Origin: Ferroplasma sp.
Lineage (GTDB): Archaea; Thermoplasmatota; Thermoplasmata; Thermoplasmatales; Thermoplasmataceae
Reading direction: 5' to 3'
Length of the DNA stretch: 64,000 bases
Assembly (NCBI RefSeq): GCF_031200575.1
Contig: NZ_CP133597.1
Location: 372,001 to 436,000 of the forward strand
The position numbers and the translations under genes are program-made. Under the pieces are notes generated by a model. That model saw only the letters and a program-made list of their open reading frames with translations. It searched no databases and had not been told where the DNA came from. Positions 1-8,921 of this stretch are shown piece after piece (within the stretch, counting starts at the first letter, position 1; the number at the start of each line of letters is the position of its first letter).

Positions 1-59
1 AATCTGATATACCAAAATTTCCATTAGAGCGCATCAGAGTTTCCAATACTCATTGTAAA

Positions 60-72
60 TTTATTTAATTTA
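60..72 (+). promoter_or_regulatory. TATA-like promoter of the S9 peptidase gene
   Basis: An AT-only TATA-like stretch lies about 20-25 bases before the first start codons of the S9 peptidase gene. This spacing is usual for archaeal genes transcribed without a leader, and no ribosome binding site is visible. Recognised by eye only. Confidence 0.4.
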
Positions 73-83
73 GTATTCAATAA

Positions 84-1853
84 GTGATTATGAAAGGGAA
101 CGATGCTTATAAAATAACCTTAGTTGGAGAGATTTTTTCCAGTGAGGGGAGAATATTCTTTACCAAAAGAGGAATAGAGAATGGAAAGTATACCTCACAT
201 ATAATGGAATTAGGCGATAAATTAAAACAGGTCACCTCAGGTGTAAATGAACATTTACCAGCATATAGAGACGGTATGCTGTATTATGTAAGATATGACG
301 AAAAAGGAGAAAGCCTAATGAAAATGGATCACCAATCAGAACCTATTGAAGTTGCTAGATTTAGAAAAATTAAAAAATTTATAGTCATGGATGAATGGGT
401 TTTTGTGATTGCAAGTGAAAATGAGAAAAATGATGAACCATTTATAACCACTAAAATTAAATATAGGTTCAACGGTGTAGGGTTATTCAGAAGCCGATAC
501 GCGTTGTATAAAATAGGAGAGAGCATTTCAAAAATTTACTCTGGGAATTTTGATGTAGAGGATATACAATCAGGGAAGAATAGGATAGTAATAAAAACAA
601 CAGAAAATATGGATGATTATGGCATGGCGGATCTGTATGAGATTGATAAAGATGGGAACAAGCTGATAAGAATTACTGAAAAATCTTTGGTGATTAATGG
701 GTTTGCAGTTTCGGATTCTGGTAAAATTGCCCTAAGTGGGCATATCGATCTTGATCCATGGGAAATCAATACTATTATTTATCCTGAGGAGGGAAAAACC
801 ATTAAAATTGCAAACGATTCCTATGATTCCGTGTTGTCAGATCTATTCTTTACCTCTGCTTACAAAATAAAATTTTATGGTGATGATTTGTACTGCATAG
901 GTCAGAAAGAGTCTTCATCTAATATATATCGTGTATCAGGAAACACAGTAAGCCAAATAACAGAAATAGATGGGAAAATTATAGATTTTGACATTGTAGA
1001 TGATGGTAAACTGGTTTATACCTATACTGATGCCACTCACCCATCTATAATTAAATATAAAACTGGTTATAATTTTAACGAGGGCATTAATCCAAGTATA
1101 GCAGATAAAATTGCACTTGATGGTGGTGAAGTTTTCTTTATGTTCAAGGATAAAAATTCCACTACCATAGTATTTATACACGGGGGTCCACAGACGGCCT
1201 ATGGGCATATATACTATATTGAATTTCAGTACTTCTATTCTAATGGCTATAACATACTTTATACAAATCCGCCAGGAAGCACAGGATACGGGCAAGAATA
1301 TGAAAAAGAATGTGTTGGAGACTGGGGAGGAAATGATTTTGAGTATATAAAGAAAGCAATGAAATTTGTAGTGAATAAATATGGCATATCAGATAGTTTT
1401 GCCCTTACAGGAGGGTCATATGGAGGTTTTATGACAAACTGGATCGTAACACATAGTAATATATTTAAATGTGCCATCTCTGAAAGGAGCATATCAAATT
1501 TGCTGAGTATGATAGGTACTAGTGATATTGGATTTTGGTTCAATTCACTACAAATGAATATAAAAGATCCATATAGTAAGGAAGGCATGAAAAAACTCAT
1601 GGAATACTCTCCTATAACTTATGTTAAAAATGTAAAAACCCCAGTTTTATTAATCACTGGAGAAGAGGATTACAGGTGTCCAATAGAACAGGCGGAGCAA
1701 TTTTTTGTGGGATTGAAACTTAATATGGTAGATAGCGAACTGATAAGATACCAGGGAGATAACCATGAACATGCGAGAGCAGGGGTGCCTAACAATATGG
1801 TCGACAGGCTTGAGAGAAAACTTGCATGGTTCAATAAATATATGAAAAATTAA
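84..1853 (+). CDS. S9 family prolyl oligopeptidase / acylaminoacyl-peptidase-like
   Basis: This is a serine peptidase of the prolyl oligopeptidase family, cytosolic because no signal peptide is seen. It would cleave short or N-acylated peptides, useful in a peptide-scavenging acidophile. The first ~340 residues look like the beta-propeller gate, the rest like the alpha/beta-hydrolase domain. The triad is visible: Ser about 445 in GGSYGGFM, Asp about 529 in GEEDYRC, His about 561 in GDNHEHA. The oxyanion-side motif HGGPQ is also present. Length (589 aa) is typical. Start is GTG at 84 or ATG at 90; the latter is equally good for a leaderless message. It converges on a broken transporter with only 4 bases between them. 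Exact peptide specificity cannot be read from the sequence. Confidence 0.9.
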   Translation: MIMKGNDAYKITLVGEIFSSEGRIFFTKRGIENGKYTSHIMELGDKLKQVTSGVNEHLPAYRDGMLYYVRYDEKGESLMKMDHQSEPIEVARFRKIKKFIVMDEWVFVIASENEKNDEPFITTKIKYRFNGVGLFRSRYALYKIGESISKIYSGNFDVEDIQSGKNRIVIKTTENMDDYGMADLYEIDKDGNKLIRITEKSLVINGFAVSDSGKIALSGHIDLDPWEINTIIYPEEGKTIKIANDSYDSVLSDLFFTSAYKIKFYGDDLYCIGQKESSSNIYRVSGNTVSQITEIDGKIIDFDIVDDGKLVYTYTDATHPSIIKYKTGYNFNEGINPSIADKIALDGGEVFFMFKDKNSTTIVFIHGGPQTAYGHIYYIEFQYFYSNGYNILYTNPPGSTGYGQEYEKECVGDWGGNDFEYIKKAMKFVVNKYGISDSFALTGGSYGGFMTNWIVTHSNIFKCAISERSISNLLSMIGTSDIGFWFNSLQMNIKDPYSKEGMKKLMEYSPITYVKNVKTPVLLITGEEDYRCPIEQAEQFFVGLKLNMVDSELIRYQGDNHEHARAGVPNNMVDRLERKLAWFNKYMKN

Positions 1854-1857
1854 ATAT

Positions 1858-3073
1858 TTACAAACCCTCTTTTGTTTGCTCTTTTACAATTTCCGATGTT
1901 CTCCCTGGAAATTTCATAAAAATCGTGATTATCACTGAGATAGCCGCAGGAATAACCATAAAGTATAGCATACCCGTTCTGAACGTTTTGATACTAATAT
2001 ATGAAGCCAGTAAAAGTGGGCCAATAATCCCCCAATATTGAATGCCATCAGTATTGCACCGCTAGCGCTTCCAACCGCTTCATCTTTAACCATATCCTGA
2101 CCAGCAGTCGGGGTTAAAACAGAATAAATTGACCAACCTGTACCGAACATTATTGTTAAAACTATAAACAGGATATAATTTTTGGTGAATAGGTAATGAA
2201 AATAATAGATATAAAAACTAAAAGTATGCCAACAATTAGGATAGGTTTTCTTCCTATTTTGTCACTTGAAAATCCTGCAGGCAACCCAAAAATTATGCCT
2301 CCAACACCTAGCATAGAAATTAAAACCGCTGCTTCGGCACTTGAAAAGGTTACAACATTGATCAAATATTCTGAATAATATCCAAGTATGTTTAACAGTG
2401 TAAAGCCGAAGAAAAACATTGCAACTATAGGGAATATTGTATAACGGTTAAGTGCCAATTTCAAGGGATTTTTGGCTTTCTCTTCTTTTTTAAACACTGG
2501 TGGGATAATTACGAAGAAAATAGCGGCTACTATAAATCCAAGGATTCCTGATATAAGAAATGGGATATGATAGGCAGGAAGAAATGGAAGGAATATATAT
2601 GGTGCAGCTGTGGTTCCTACTCCAGCAAAAACACCCCATAACATTGTCCCTGTACCTCTGAATTCTGGATTTGTATCTCCTAACACACCTATTGACGAAG
2701 CCTGAAACATACGGACACCGAAACCCACAATCAACCTTGAAAGAAGAACTTCAATAGCAGTAGTTGAATAGCCTGTCGTTATAGTAAATATTGAAAATAT
2801 AATTATCGATAATGAAACTGTAATTTTAGGTGAAACCTTATCAAACAAAAAACCTCCAATGACACTGAATATTGCAATACCTGCAGCATAACCACTGATC
2901 AATATACAGAGATAGAATATGGGAAGGTTAACTGCATTTATAATAAACGGGGCAGCATATTAATATGCTGATCCATCAAAATCTACTATTATCGCTGGAA
3001 GGGCCCCTGCCACAAAAATTGTAAAAAGTCCAAGTCTACTTTTTACTCCTAACTCTCTAGCTGTAGGAATCAT
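1858..3073 (-). pseudogene. MFS transporter, broken by one stop and two frameshifts
   Basis: Read in pieces on the minus strand, this gives an almost complete major-facilitator transporter of about 400 residues. The N-terminus starts at an ATG (3073-3071) reading MIPTARELGVKSRLG. An in-frame TAA follows after about 37 codons, then the frame continues through roughly eight hydrophobic helices to near 2170. The frame then shifts into one reading IMFGTGWSIYSVLTP, and shifts again near 2040 before a C-terminus ending at the TAA at 1860-1858. The loop motif SDKIGRKP (2162-2902 piece) is typical of the family. Three independent lesions make assembly error an unlikely sole explanation. Substrate unknown. 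The decay is consistent with an accessory, recently lost function. Confidence 0.85.
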
Positions 3074-4016
3074 AGAAACCAAATCTTATTTAGCTTAAAG
3101 ACTTTTCTATTTCGAAGATTTCTGGCATCATTTCCTATCCCATGTAATTATTAAATAAACATCGCTACCAAGAAACTCTTTGAAGTAATATGCTTTTGCA
3201 TCTGACATGAACTTTGTAATCATTCTTTCTATGGCACTGTAGATTTATTTTTACTGTGAACTCTGTTCTAACCTAAATTTTTAGATTGTTCAAGTTAATA
3301 TATCTATAATGTGTCCTAACTTTTATAATGCGTATGACAATTGTCATATTTATTAATTTTAAAAACATTAGCGGGATATAGCAGAAAACCATATCTCATT
3401 AATCATGCAAATTTGGGATAAAATAGTTAATGAAGATTGAGTAATGAAGTATGCTCCCAAACTTATTGTGAATATTATTGTAATTTAGAGATATACGAAT
3501 TATCATACAGGTCATAATAGTACTTCTTCAACAACCAAAAAATTTCATAGAACTACTAGATATCACAGATATAGCGAACTATAATGAATACCTAACAGAT
3601 TTCGGGACGATCCCTCTTGTATATATAAGTATATTTTTAATATTATATGTTATCTTGGTGTCATTGATACAGATAAGAAATGAAGTATTGTTGATAATGA
3701 ATTAACATAAGATAGAAACTATAGCTAGGAACAATGAAAAGGAATCATCATGTGCAGGCTCAGATATGAGTTATAAAGGACTTTTTCTACTTTTAATTGT
3801 ATGTTAGAAATGGGATATACCTAGTATGTTAAATACAGAGATAATGGTAATTCAACGATCCAAATAATAGTTGAATAGAACTGCATGGTAATGGCCAATA
3901 AAATTGCTGCTACACCAAGAGGAAATAATGTACATGGCAATTCTAAGTATGTTGGGGTATCCTACTGTTATAATACAAAATAAAATTTATGATACATTAA
4001 AAAATTAAGTGTTAAT
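3074..4016. other. Decayed or non-coding region without a supportable gene
   Basis: No open frame here has a good start, length and composition. One frame is open from about 3485 to 3703 and would encode a soluble stretch followed by a single hydrophobic helix, but it has no normal start codon, so I treat it as a possible gene remnant. The region also holds a perfect 16-base palindrome (listed separately). It sits beside a broken transporter and looks like a zone of gene loss. Confidence 0.6.
3333..3348. promoter_or_regulatory. Perfect 16-bp palindrome, probable operator
   Basis: The sequence TATGACAATTGTCATA equals its own reverse complement. It follows a TATA-like AACTTTTAT by 7 bases on the plus strand. 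The same layout, AACTTTTAT then ATGACA and TGTCAT half-sites, occurs before the MFS gene at 6989. No intact gene is found downstream on either strand, so this may be an orphaned control region. Confidence 0.55.
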
Positions 4017-4382
4017 TCATAGTATCAGCAGGAATCCACCGATTATGTCTAGGACAGGGCCTATCACAAATCCACCACCCATAAATAATATGATGAAACC
4101 GAGAATTATTATAATGACTCCATTGACTAGTTTATCCTTTCTGCGTGTTCCCCTGGCCATGGAATATATGATATAGGCAAGTATTATCCATATCACGGGA
4201 AAAATTGCCATCAGCACTGAGCTTCCTATCACTGAGAATCCGGCCGGATTGAAAAACATGAGCTGGGCAGCGCCTGCAAGCCCGGAAATAAATAGAACAA
4301 GCAATCCAATGATTCCTGAAAGCATTATTATAATTGAACCGAGCGTTGTTATGAGATACCGTATTCTGGCATTAGAGGCCAT
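4017..4382 (-). CDS. Small four-helix membrane protein, unknown function
   Basis: I do not recognise this 121-residue protein. It has about four hydrophobic segments (roughly residues 8-35, 47-72, 86-104 and 105-121) separated by a basic loop with the residues RGTRRKDK. Most of its length is membrane-embedded, and it is rich in Gly and Ile. It lies downstream of the SDR gene on the same strand with a 65-base gap that contains an AT-rich promoter-like stretch, so it may be transcribed alone. Confidence 0.7.
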   Translation of the reverse strand: MASNARIRYLITTLGSIIIMLSGIIGLLVLFISGLAGAAQLMFFNPAGFSVIGSSVLMAIFPVIWIILAYIIYSMARGTRRKDKLVNGVIIIILGFIILFMGGGFVIGPVLDIIGGFLLIL

Positions 4383-4447
4383 TCTACTACATAATAATCT
4401 TTATATAAAAATATACGTAAATACATTATCAAAACAATTTTCATTTA

Positions 4448-5281
4448 TTATCTCTGTCGCATGATCTTCCATACGTCTTCTGGTAGCTTTTCCATCATAT
4501 TGAACATGCTGGCTCCATACAGGGATTGCCCGCCATCTGCTGTAATTACCTCCCCGTTTATGTATGACGCCATATCAGATATTAGGAACGCGGCAATGCT
4601 TGCTATTTCCTCCTTTGTTCCGAGCCTTCTCTCAGGATTCCCTTCTATTATCTCATTTTCATACTGTTCTCCAGGTAAAAGCCGGGACCAGGCGCCCTCT
4701 GTTTTGAATGCCCCTGGTGCAATTGCAACAGTTCTTATCCCATAATGCCCCCATTCAGCAGCCAGTGACCTTGTCAGGGCAAGTACACCTGCCTTGGCCA
4801 CTGCCGATGGCACAACATACCCTGACCCTGTCCATGCATAGGTTGCTACTATACTAAGCACTGTACCCTTTACAGAATTTTTGATCCATCGCTTTCCCAT
4901 CTCCAGAGATGCATAGGAGCTGCCATTAAGAACTATCCCTATTATCGTATCAAAGGCTTTAGGGCTCAGGTCCTCTGTTTTGCTGATAAAATTTCCTGCT
5001 GCATTGTTAACAAGCACATTTATGCTCCCTGTTCTGTCCTCTATAGTATCAATAGCTTTTTTCAGTTCATCTGGATTTCTTACATCACATTTTTCTGCCT
5101 CGATCCTGTATCCCATTTCATTGAAGTACTCCGTCGCCTCTATGAGGTGGCTTTCCCTCCTGCTTATTATGGATACCGATGCTCCAAGTTTAAGAAACGT
5201 TTCTGACATCTGTTTTCCAAGTCCAGTGCCGCCGCCTGTTATAAGAATATTTTTGCCCTCCAGCAAATTATTTTTGAACAT
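4448..5281 (-). CDS. Short-chain dehydrogenase, 2,4-dienoyl-CoA reductase-like
   Basis: A 277-residue NAD(P)-binding Rossmann enzyme. The nucleotide site is TGGGTGLG near residue 15, and NNAAGNF near residue 90 is the form typical of 2,4-dienoyl-CoA reductases and related enoyl reductases. Where classical family members have Tyr-x-x-x-Lys, this protein has Ser-x-x-x-Lys (in SAVAKAG), so the usual Tyr is missing from that position, as in peroxisomal dienoyl-CoA reductases. The likely job is reduction of 2,4-dienoyl-CoA during oxidation of unsaturated fatty acids. The acyl-CoA dehydrogenase 450 bases upstream on the same strand supports this. Substrate assignment is inference. Confidence 0.8.
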   Translation of the reverse strand: MFKNNLLEGKNILITGGGTGLGKQMSETFLKLGASVSIISRRESHLIEATEYFNEMGYRIEAEKCDVRNPDELKKAIDTIEDRTGSINVLVNNAAGNFISKTEDLSPKAFDTIIGIVLNGSSYASLEMGKRWIKNSVKGTVLSIVATYAWTGSGYVVPSAVAKAGVLALTRSLAAEWGHYGIRTVAIAPGAFKTEGAWSRLLPGEQYENEIIEGNPERRLGTKEEIASIAAFLISDMASYINGEVITADGGQSLYGASMFNMMEKLPEDVWKIMRQR

Positions 5282-5404
5282 AATTCTCTATACCTGTTAT
5301 CTGTATAAAATCCTATTGATGGATACCTATTATATTGCCCATTTTATGCACTGGCATTCTATCCTTAGGGTGCCATATAAAAATAGAAAACGTCAAAAGT
5401 AAAA

Positions 5405-5623
5405 TTAATCATTTATTTTTACCACCTTTTTTCTTGATGTTGATCCTCTGACAATTTCTATGTTCCGGTAATCAACATTGAAATATTTTGAAAGCTGGTT
5501 TATTATATCCCTGTTTGCCCTGTTATTCTCAAATGGCTCCATGGTGTAAACATCGAACCATTCTTTTTCCGGGCTAATCCTGGATTTTCCCCTGTGCACA
5601 TGCACATTGATATAATCAGCCAT
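5405..5623 (-). CDS. DUF167 / YggU family small protein
   Basis: A 72-residue protein with the family layout: beta strands, a helix around NRDIINQLSKYF, and the conserved C-terminal GSTSRKKVVKI signature. Structures of the family show a compact alpha/beta fold, but the biochemical role is not established. It lies between an acyl-CoA dehydrogenase and a dienoyl-CoA-reductase-like gene on the same strand, with its own TATA-like stretch about 25 bases upstream, so the link to fatty acid genes may be only positional. Confidence 0.8.
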   Translation of the reverse strand: MADYINVHVHRGKSRISPEKEWFDVYTMEPFENNRANRDIINQLSKYFNVDYRNIEIVRGSTSRKKVVKIND

Positions 5624-5732
5624 GAAATTGCATCAGCACCACTGTATTTAATTTATCCCCGGGATTATGGAAGGTAAGGTTGGCGGTGTTATTGCCACAT
5701 TTCCTGTCTCCTGCCCTGGGTGCAAAATGCAG

Positions 5733-6890
5733 CTATTTAAGCATGGCACGTGAAATTATCATTTTCATTATATTCAACGCCCCTTCCGCACCGACCAGGT
5801 ATGAAAATATGCCCCTGGCACTTCTTTCTATGCCGGAATCCCTGGTATATCCATATGCCCCGAACCACATCATTACCTTTTTTACAGTATCCATTGCAAT
5901 CTGCGGCGATGTTAGCTTTGACATTGAGCTGAATATATAAAAATCCGGGTCATTCATATCTGCCATGTAGGCTGATTTATAATTCAGCAGTGATGCCATT
6001 TCAATTTCTGTATTCAGGTCCGCTGCCTCGAAGGCTATCGCCTCAAAGTCGCCAAGTTTCTTTCCGAATGCACTCCTTTCCTTTATATATTTCACACCCT
6101 CATCAAGCATCTTTACTGATAGGCCGTTGCATGCCGCTGCCACCATTATCCTTGCATGGTTGAATCCGTCCATGGAGTAATAAAACCCCTCGTTTATTTT
6201 GCCTATTATGTTCTCCTCAGGGACTTCAACATTATCATATTTGATTCCAGAAGTTGATATGCCCATTCTTCCCATGTTCTGCAGCTTTGTTATCTCCACA
6301 CCCTCAGTATCTGCCGGGACATATACCATGGTTATTCCCTTATGCCCCCTGCTTTTGTCTGTCTTAACCAGTGTCAGATGCCCGCCACCGTTTTTTCTGG
6401 CTTCCACTGCACCACTTATGTACATCTTCTCGCCGTTGATAATTACCTTCCCATCCTTTATTTCACCGGTTGTGGTTATGTTTGCCACATCGCTTCCTCC
6501 TGATGGCTCAGTGGATGCAATCCCTATGAATCTATTTCCGTTGGCAATATCCGGGAGCAGCCTGCCCTTCAGTTCTTCCTTTCCGTATTTCTGCAATATA
6601 TATGCCCATGATGTATTCAGCAAATAGTAGACAGAGGTTGCCATGCTTGTATCTACCTTTGCAATTTCCTCTGATATTATTACAGAATCCATGAAGGAAA
6701 GTCCAGGCCCACCGTATTTTCCGTTGATTAATGGGGATATAATGCCGTTTTCACCTGCTTTTTTGAAAAAGTTTTCCGGGATTTCCCCATTGTCATCTAT
6801 AGACCTGACAAAAGGCTGCAGATTTTTTTCCAGAAACTCTGCCGTATTTTCTCTCAATAATTGCTGCTCATCGCTGAATGAAAAGTCCAT
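5733..6890 (-). CDS. Acyl-CoA dehydrogenase
   Basis: A 385-residue FAD enzyme that makes the trans-2,3 double bond in acyl-CoA and passes electrons to electron-transfer flavoprotein. The family signature appears as ASTEPSGGSD near residue 125. The C-terminal region has YGYTRDSGIERSARG, where the FAD and substrate pocket forms, and ends at full length. FixC/FixX (10.3-11.9 kb) could receive its electrons through an ETF encoded elsewhere. Chain-length specificity cannot be read here. The start is at the edge of an AT-rich promoter shared with the divergent MFS gene. Confidence 0.92.
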   Translation of the reverse strand: MDFSFSDEQQLLRENTAEFLEKNLQPFVRSIDDNGEIPENFFKKAGENGIISPLINGKYGGPGLSFMDSVIISEEIAKVDTSMATSVYYLLNTSWAYILQKYGKEELKGRLLPDIANGNRFIGIASTEPSGGSDVANITTTGEIKDGKVIINGEKMYISGAVEARKNGGGHLTLVKTDKSRGHKGITMVYVPADTEGVEITKLQNMGRMGISTSGIKYDNVEVPEENIIGKINEGFYYSMDGFNHARIMVAAACNGLSVKMLDEGVKYIKERSAFGKKLGDFEAIAFEAADLNTEIEMASLLNYKSAYMADMNDPDFYIFSSMSKLTSPQIAMDTVKKVMMWFGAYGYTRDSGIERSARGIFSYLVGAEGALNIMKMIISRAMLK

Positions 6891-6956
6891 GGGATTTTAT
6901 TATTTAGTCCTTATTAAATATATCTGATAGGTTGAAAATAAATGCCCATGAACGTA

Positions 6957-6990
6957 AACTTTTATTTATGTGAATGACATACATTGTCAT
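6957..6990 (+). promoter_or_regulatory. Promoter and operator-like inverted repeat of MFS gene
   Basis: AACTTTTATTTAT at 6957-6969 is a TATA-like element about 25 bases before ATG 6989. Between them, 6974-6990 reads ATGACA-TACAT-TGTCAT, a perfect 6-base inverted repeat with a 5-base spacer. A repressor bound here would cover the transcription start. The half-sites and the AACTTTTAT spacing match the palindrome at 3333-3348. Confidence 0.55.
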
Positions 6991-8179
6991 GGATAATTTG
7001 AAGAAACTTGTGCCATACTGGTTCTTTGTTTTCACAATAGGTTTCGGGTGGTTCATCCTCTCGCCGGTTATTCCGGAGCTTATGGCGCATCTCTCAGCGT
7101 CACTGTCAGAAATAGTGCTGGTGCTTTCAGTATACGGGTATACAATGGCCATCATAGGGCTTGTAGCCGGCGTACTTTCTGCCAAATTTACGGTAAAATC
7201 ATCCATATACCTTGCCATGGCATTCTCCATAGCAGGGCTATTCATACGGATATTCGCAACCGATTATTCAGAATTCCTTATTTTATCCATAATAGCTGCA
7301 AGTGCATATCCATTTTCACTTGCACCGGTTGGCAGCATAGCAGAATCCATGGATAAAAAAAGATCTGCCACAATAACAGGATTGAGCATAGGCTTTCTCT
7401 TCCTGGGAATGTCAGCCGGAGCACTCCTTGGCCCATATATATACCTGGCCTTTTCGCTTGCAGGAATAATGGCATTTCCCGCGGCATTGACAGTAATTGC
7501 ATCTATATGGCTCTTTGTTTACCTTCCCCAGTACCCGGAAAAATACCGTGGCAAATCACTGAGGGGTGCATTTAAGCCGGGCATGGTCAAAAACTGGTAC
7601 ATAGGGCTTTCCATGGCCTCAATATCCATATTATTCGGTGATATAGCAGCCACTGCACTGGGATTCCATTTTACAGGTGTATTCCTGCTGAAACTATCCG
7701 GTGTTATGGGTGGTGTTGAATTTATGGGATCAGCCCTGGGTGCCCTCATACTGCCATTCCTTTTTGAACGCTACCACTTAATAAGATCCGGTACAGTCCT
7801 GGCAGGCCTGGTTTCCTTTATATTCGCGATTGTACTGCTCTATACCCTGGTGTATACAGATATTGCATCCATCATCACGGCATCCTTCTTTATATTCGGA
7901 TTTTTCGGAAATGCATTCTGGGTCATGGCATTGAATTCCATAATAAACTATGTTGATGATCCTGCCAGGGCAGGTTTTGCAACCTCAATGTACAGTGTTG
8001 CCACAAACATAGGGGTAGCCATCATACCGGTGGTTCTCAGTGCAGATTTCGTCAGCATAACGAAATCCATATACGGTATAATTCCAGCAGTTGTCATAGT
8101 CCTTATTGCTTTTGCGATTTCCCCTACAATACTTGCAGGAAGGCGGAAGAGCTCGGTTGAGACGGCTCAGGAGGCTTAA
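6989..8179 (+). CDS. MFS transporter
   Basis: A 12-helix major-facilitator permease of about 396 residues. An ATG also exists at 6974, but I prefer 6989 because the TATA-like element is then at the leaderless distance and the repeat ATGACA/TGTCAT falls in the control region. Hydrophobic helices fill the protein, with a basic central loop (QYPEKYRGKSLRG) between the two six-helix halves. The family moves small solutes or drugs using the proton gradient, which is large in acidophiles. Cyanate/nitrate-type MFS proteins are the closest impression, but the substrate is unknown. It is divergent from the acyl-CoA dehydrogenase. Confidence 0.85.
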   Translation: MDNLKKLVPYWFFVFTIGFGWFILSPVIPELMAHLSASLSEIVLVLSVYGYTMAIIGLVAGVLSAKFTVKSSIYLAMAFSIAGLFIRIFATDYSEFLILSIIAASAYPFSLAPVGSIAESMDKKRSATITGLSIGFLFLGMSAGALLGPYIYLAFSLAGIMAFPAALTVIASIWLFVYLPQYPEKYRGKSLRGAFKPGMVKNWYIGLSMASISILFGDIAATALGFHFTGVFLLKLSGVMGGVEFMGSALGALILPFLFERYHLIRSGTVLAGLVSFIFAIVLLYTLVYTDIASIITASFFIFGFFGNAFWVMALNSIINYVDDPARAGFATSMYSVATNIGVAIIPVVLSADFVSITKSIYGIIPAVVIVLIAFAISPTILAGRRKSSVETAQEA

Positions 8180-8233
8180 TAATATGCATTAAAGAACATT
8201 AAAATAACAATATCCACTTATCCATAGATAAGG

Positions 8234-8881
8234 ATGGAATTCAAAGCTACATATGTTTCATGGAAAGACATAGAGGACTGGACAAAGGGAATAATGAAAA
8301 TGATCGTCAAGGATGGCTATAATCCCGACATTATAGTTGGCATTGCCCGAGGAGGATTAGTCCCGGCAAGGATGGTGGCAGATTACCTTTTCAAGAAAGA
8401 CCTGCTTTCAATAAAAACCGAGCACTGGGGAGTAACTGCAACCATGGACGGAAAAGCTGTTCTCAAGGAAAAATTGAATTATGATGTGTCTGGAAAGAAG
8501 GTCCTAATAGTTGATGATATAACCGATACCGGCGAGAGCATGAGGCTTTCATATAATTATATAAAATCGCTCAATCCCTCAGAACTGAAGACAACATCCA
8601 TGCTCTATGTGAACGGATCAAGCTATACACCTGATTATTACGGAAAAGGGCTTTCCAAGGAAGAATGGGCATGGTTCGTATTCCCCTGGAACGTTTATGA
8701 GGATACATACAACCTTTCAAAGAAGTTCATGGATGTGCCTGTTGATGTAAACACCTTAAGTGAAAAATTGCGTGAAAACTACAATCTGAATGTGGAGGAT
8801 GTGAATCTCCTGGAAGTACTTAATGACATAGCCGCACTGAAAATGCTGAAAAAGCATGGAGAAAAGTTTTCCCTGCCATGA
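8234..8881 (+). CDS. Phosphoribosyltransferase (purine-type)
   Basis: A 215-residue type I phosphoribosyltransferase. The PRPP-binding loop is VLIVDDITDTGES near residues 95-107, and VGIARGGLVPARM near residue 35 forms the first substrate loop. Archaeal proteins like this are usually annotated as xanthine/guanine-type salvage enzymes, converting a purine base and PRPP into the nucleotide. The base specificity is not determined from sequence. It is followed after 40 bases by a nuclease-like gene with its own promoter. Confidence 0.85.
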   Translation: MEFKATYVSWKDIEDWTKGIMKMIVKDGYNPDIIVGIARGGLVPARMVADYLFKKDLLSIKTEHWGVTATMDGKAVLKEKLNYDVSGKKVLIVDDITDTGESMRLSYNYIKSLNPSELKTTSMLYVNGSSYTPDYYGKGLSKEEWAWFVFPWNVYEDTYNLSKKFMDVPVDVNTLSEKLRENYNLNVEDVNLLEVLNDIAALKMLKKHGEKFSLP

Positions 8882-8921
8882 AATAAACAAAATTTATTTA
8901 ACCAGGTTTCAATATATAAAT

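Noticed and set aside
5655-5730. GC-rich gap between acyl-CoA dehydrogenase and DUF167
   Set aside because: Composition is higher than the flanks, but no stable stem or motif was found.
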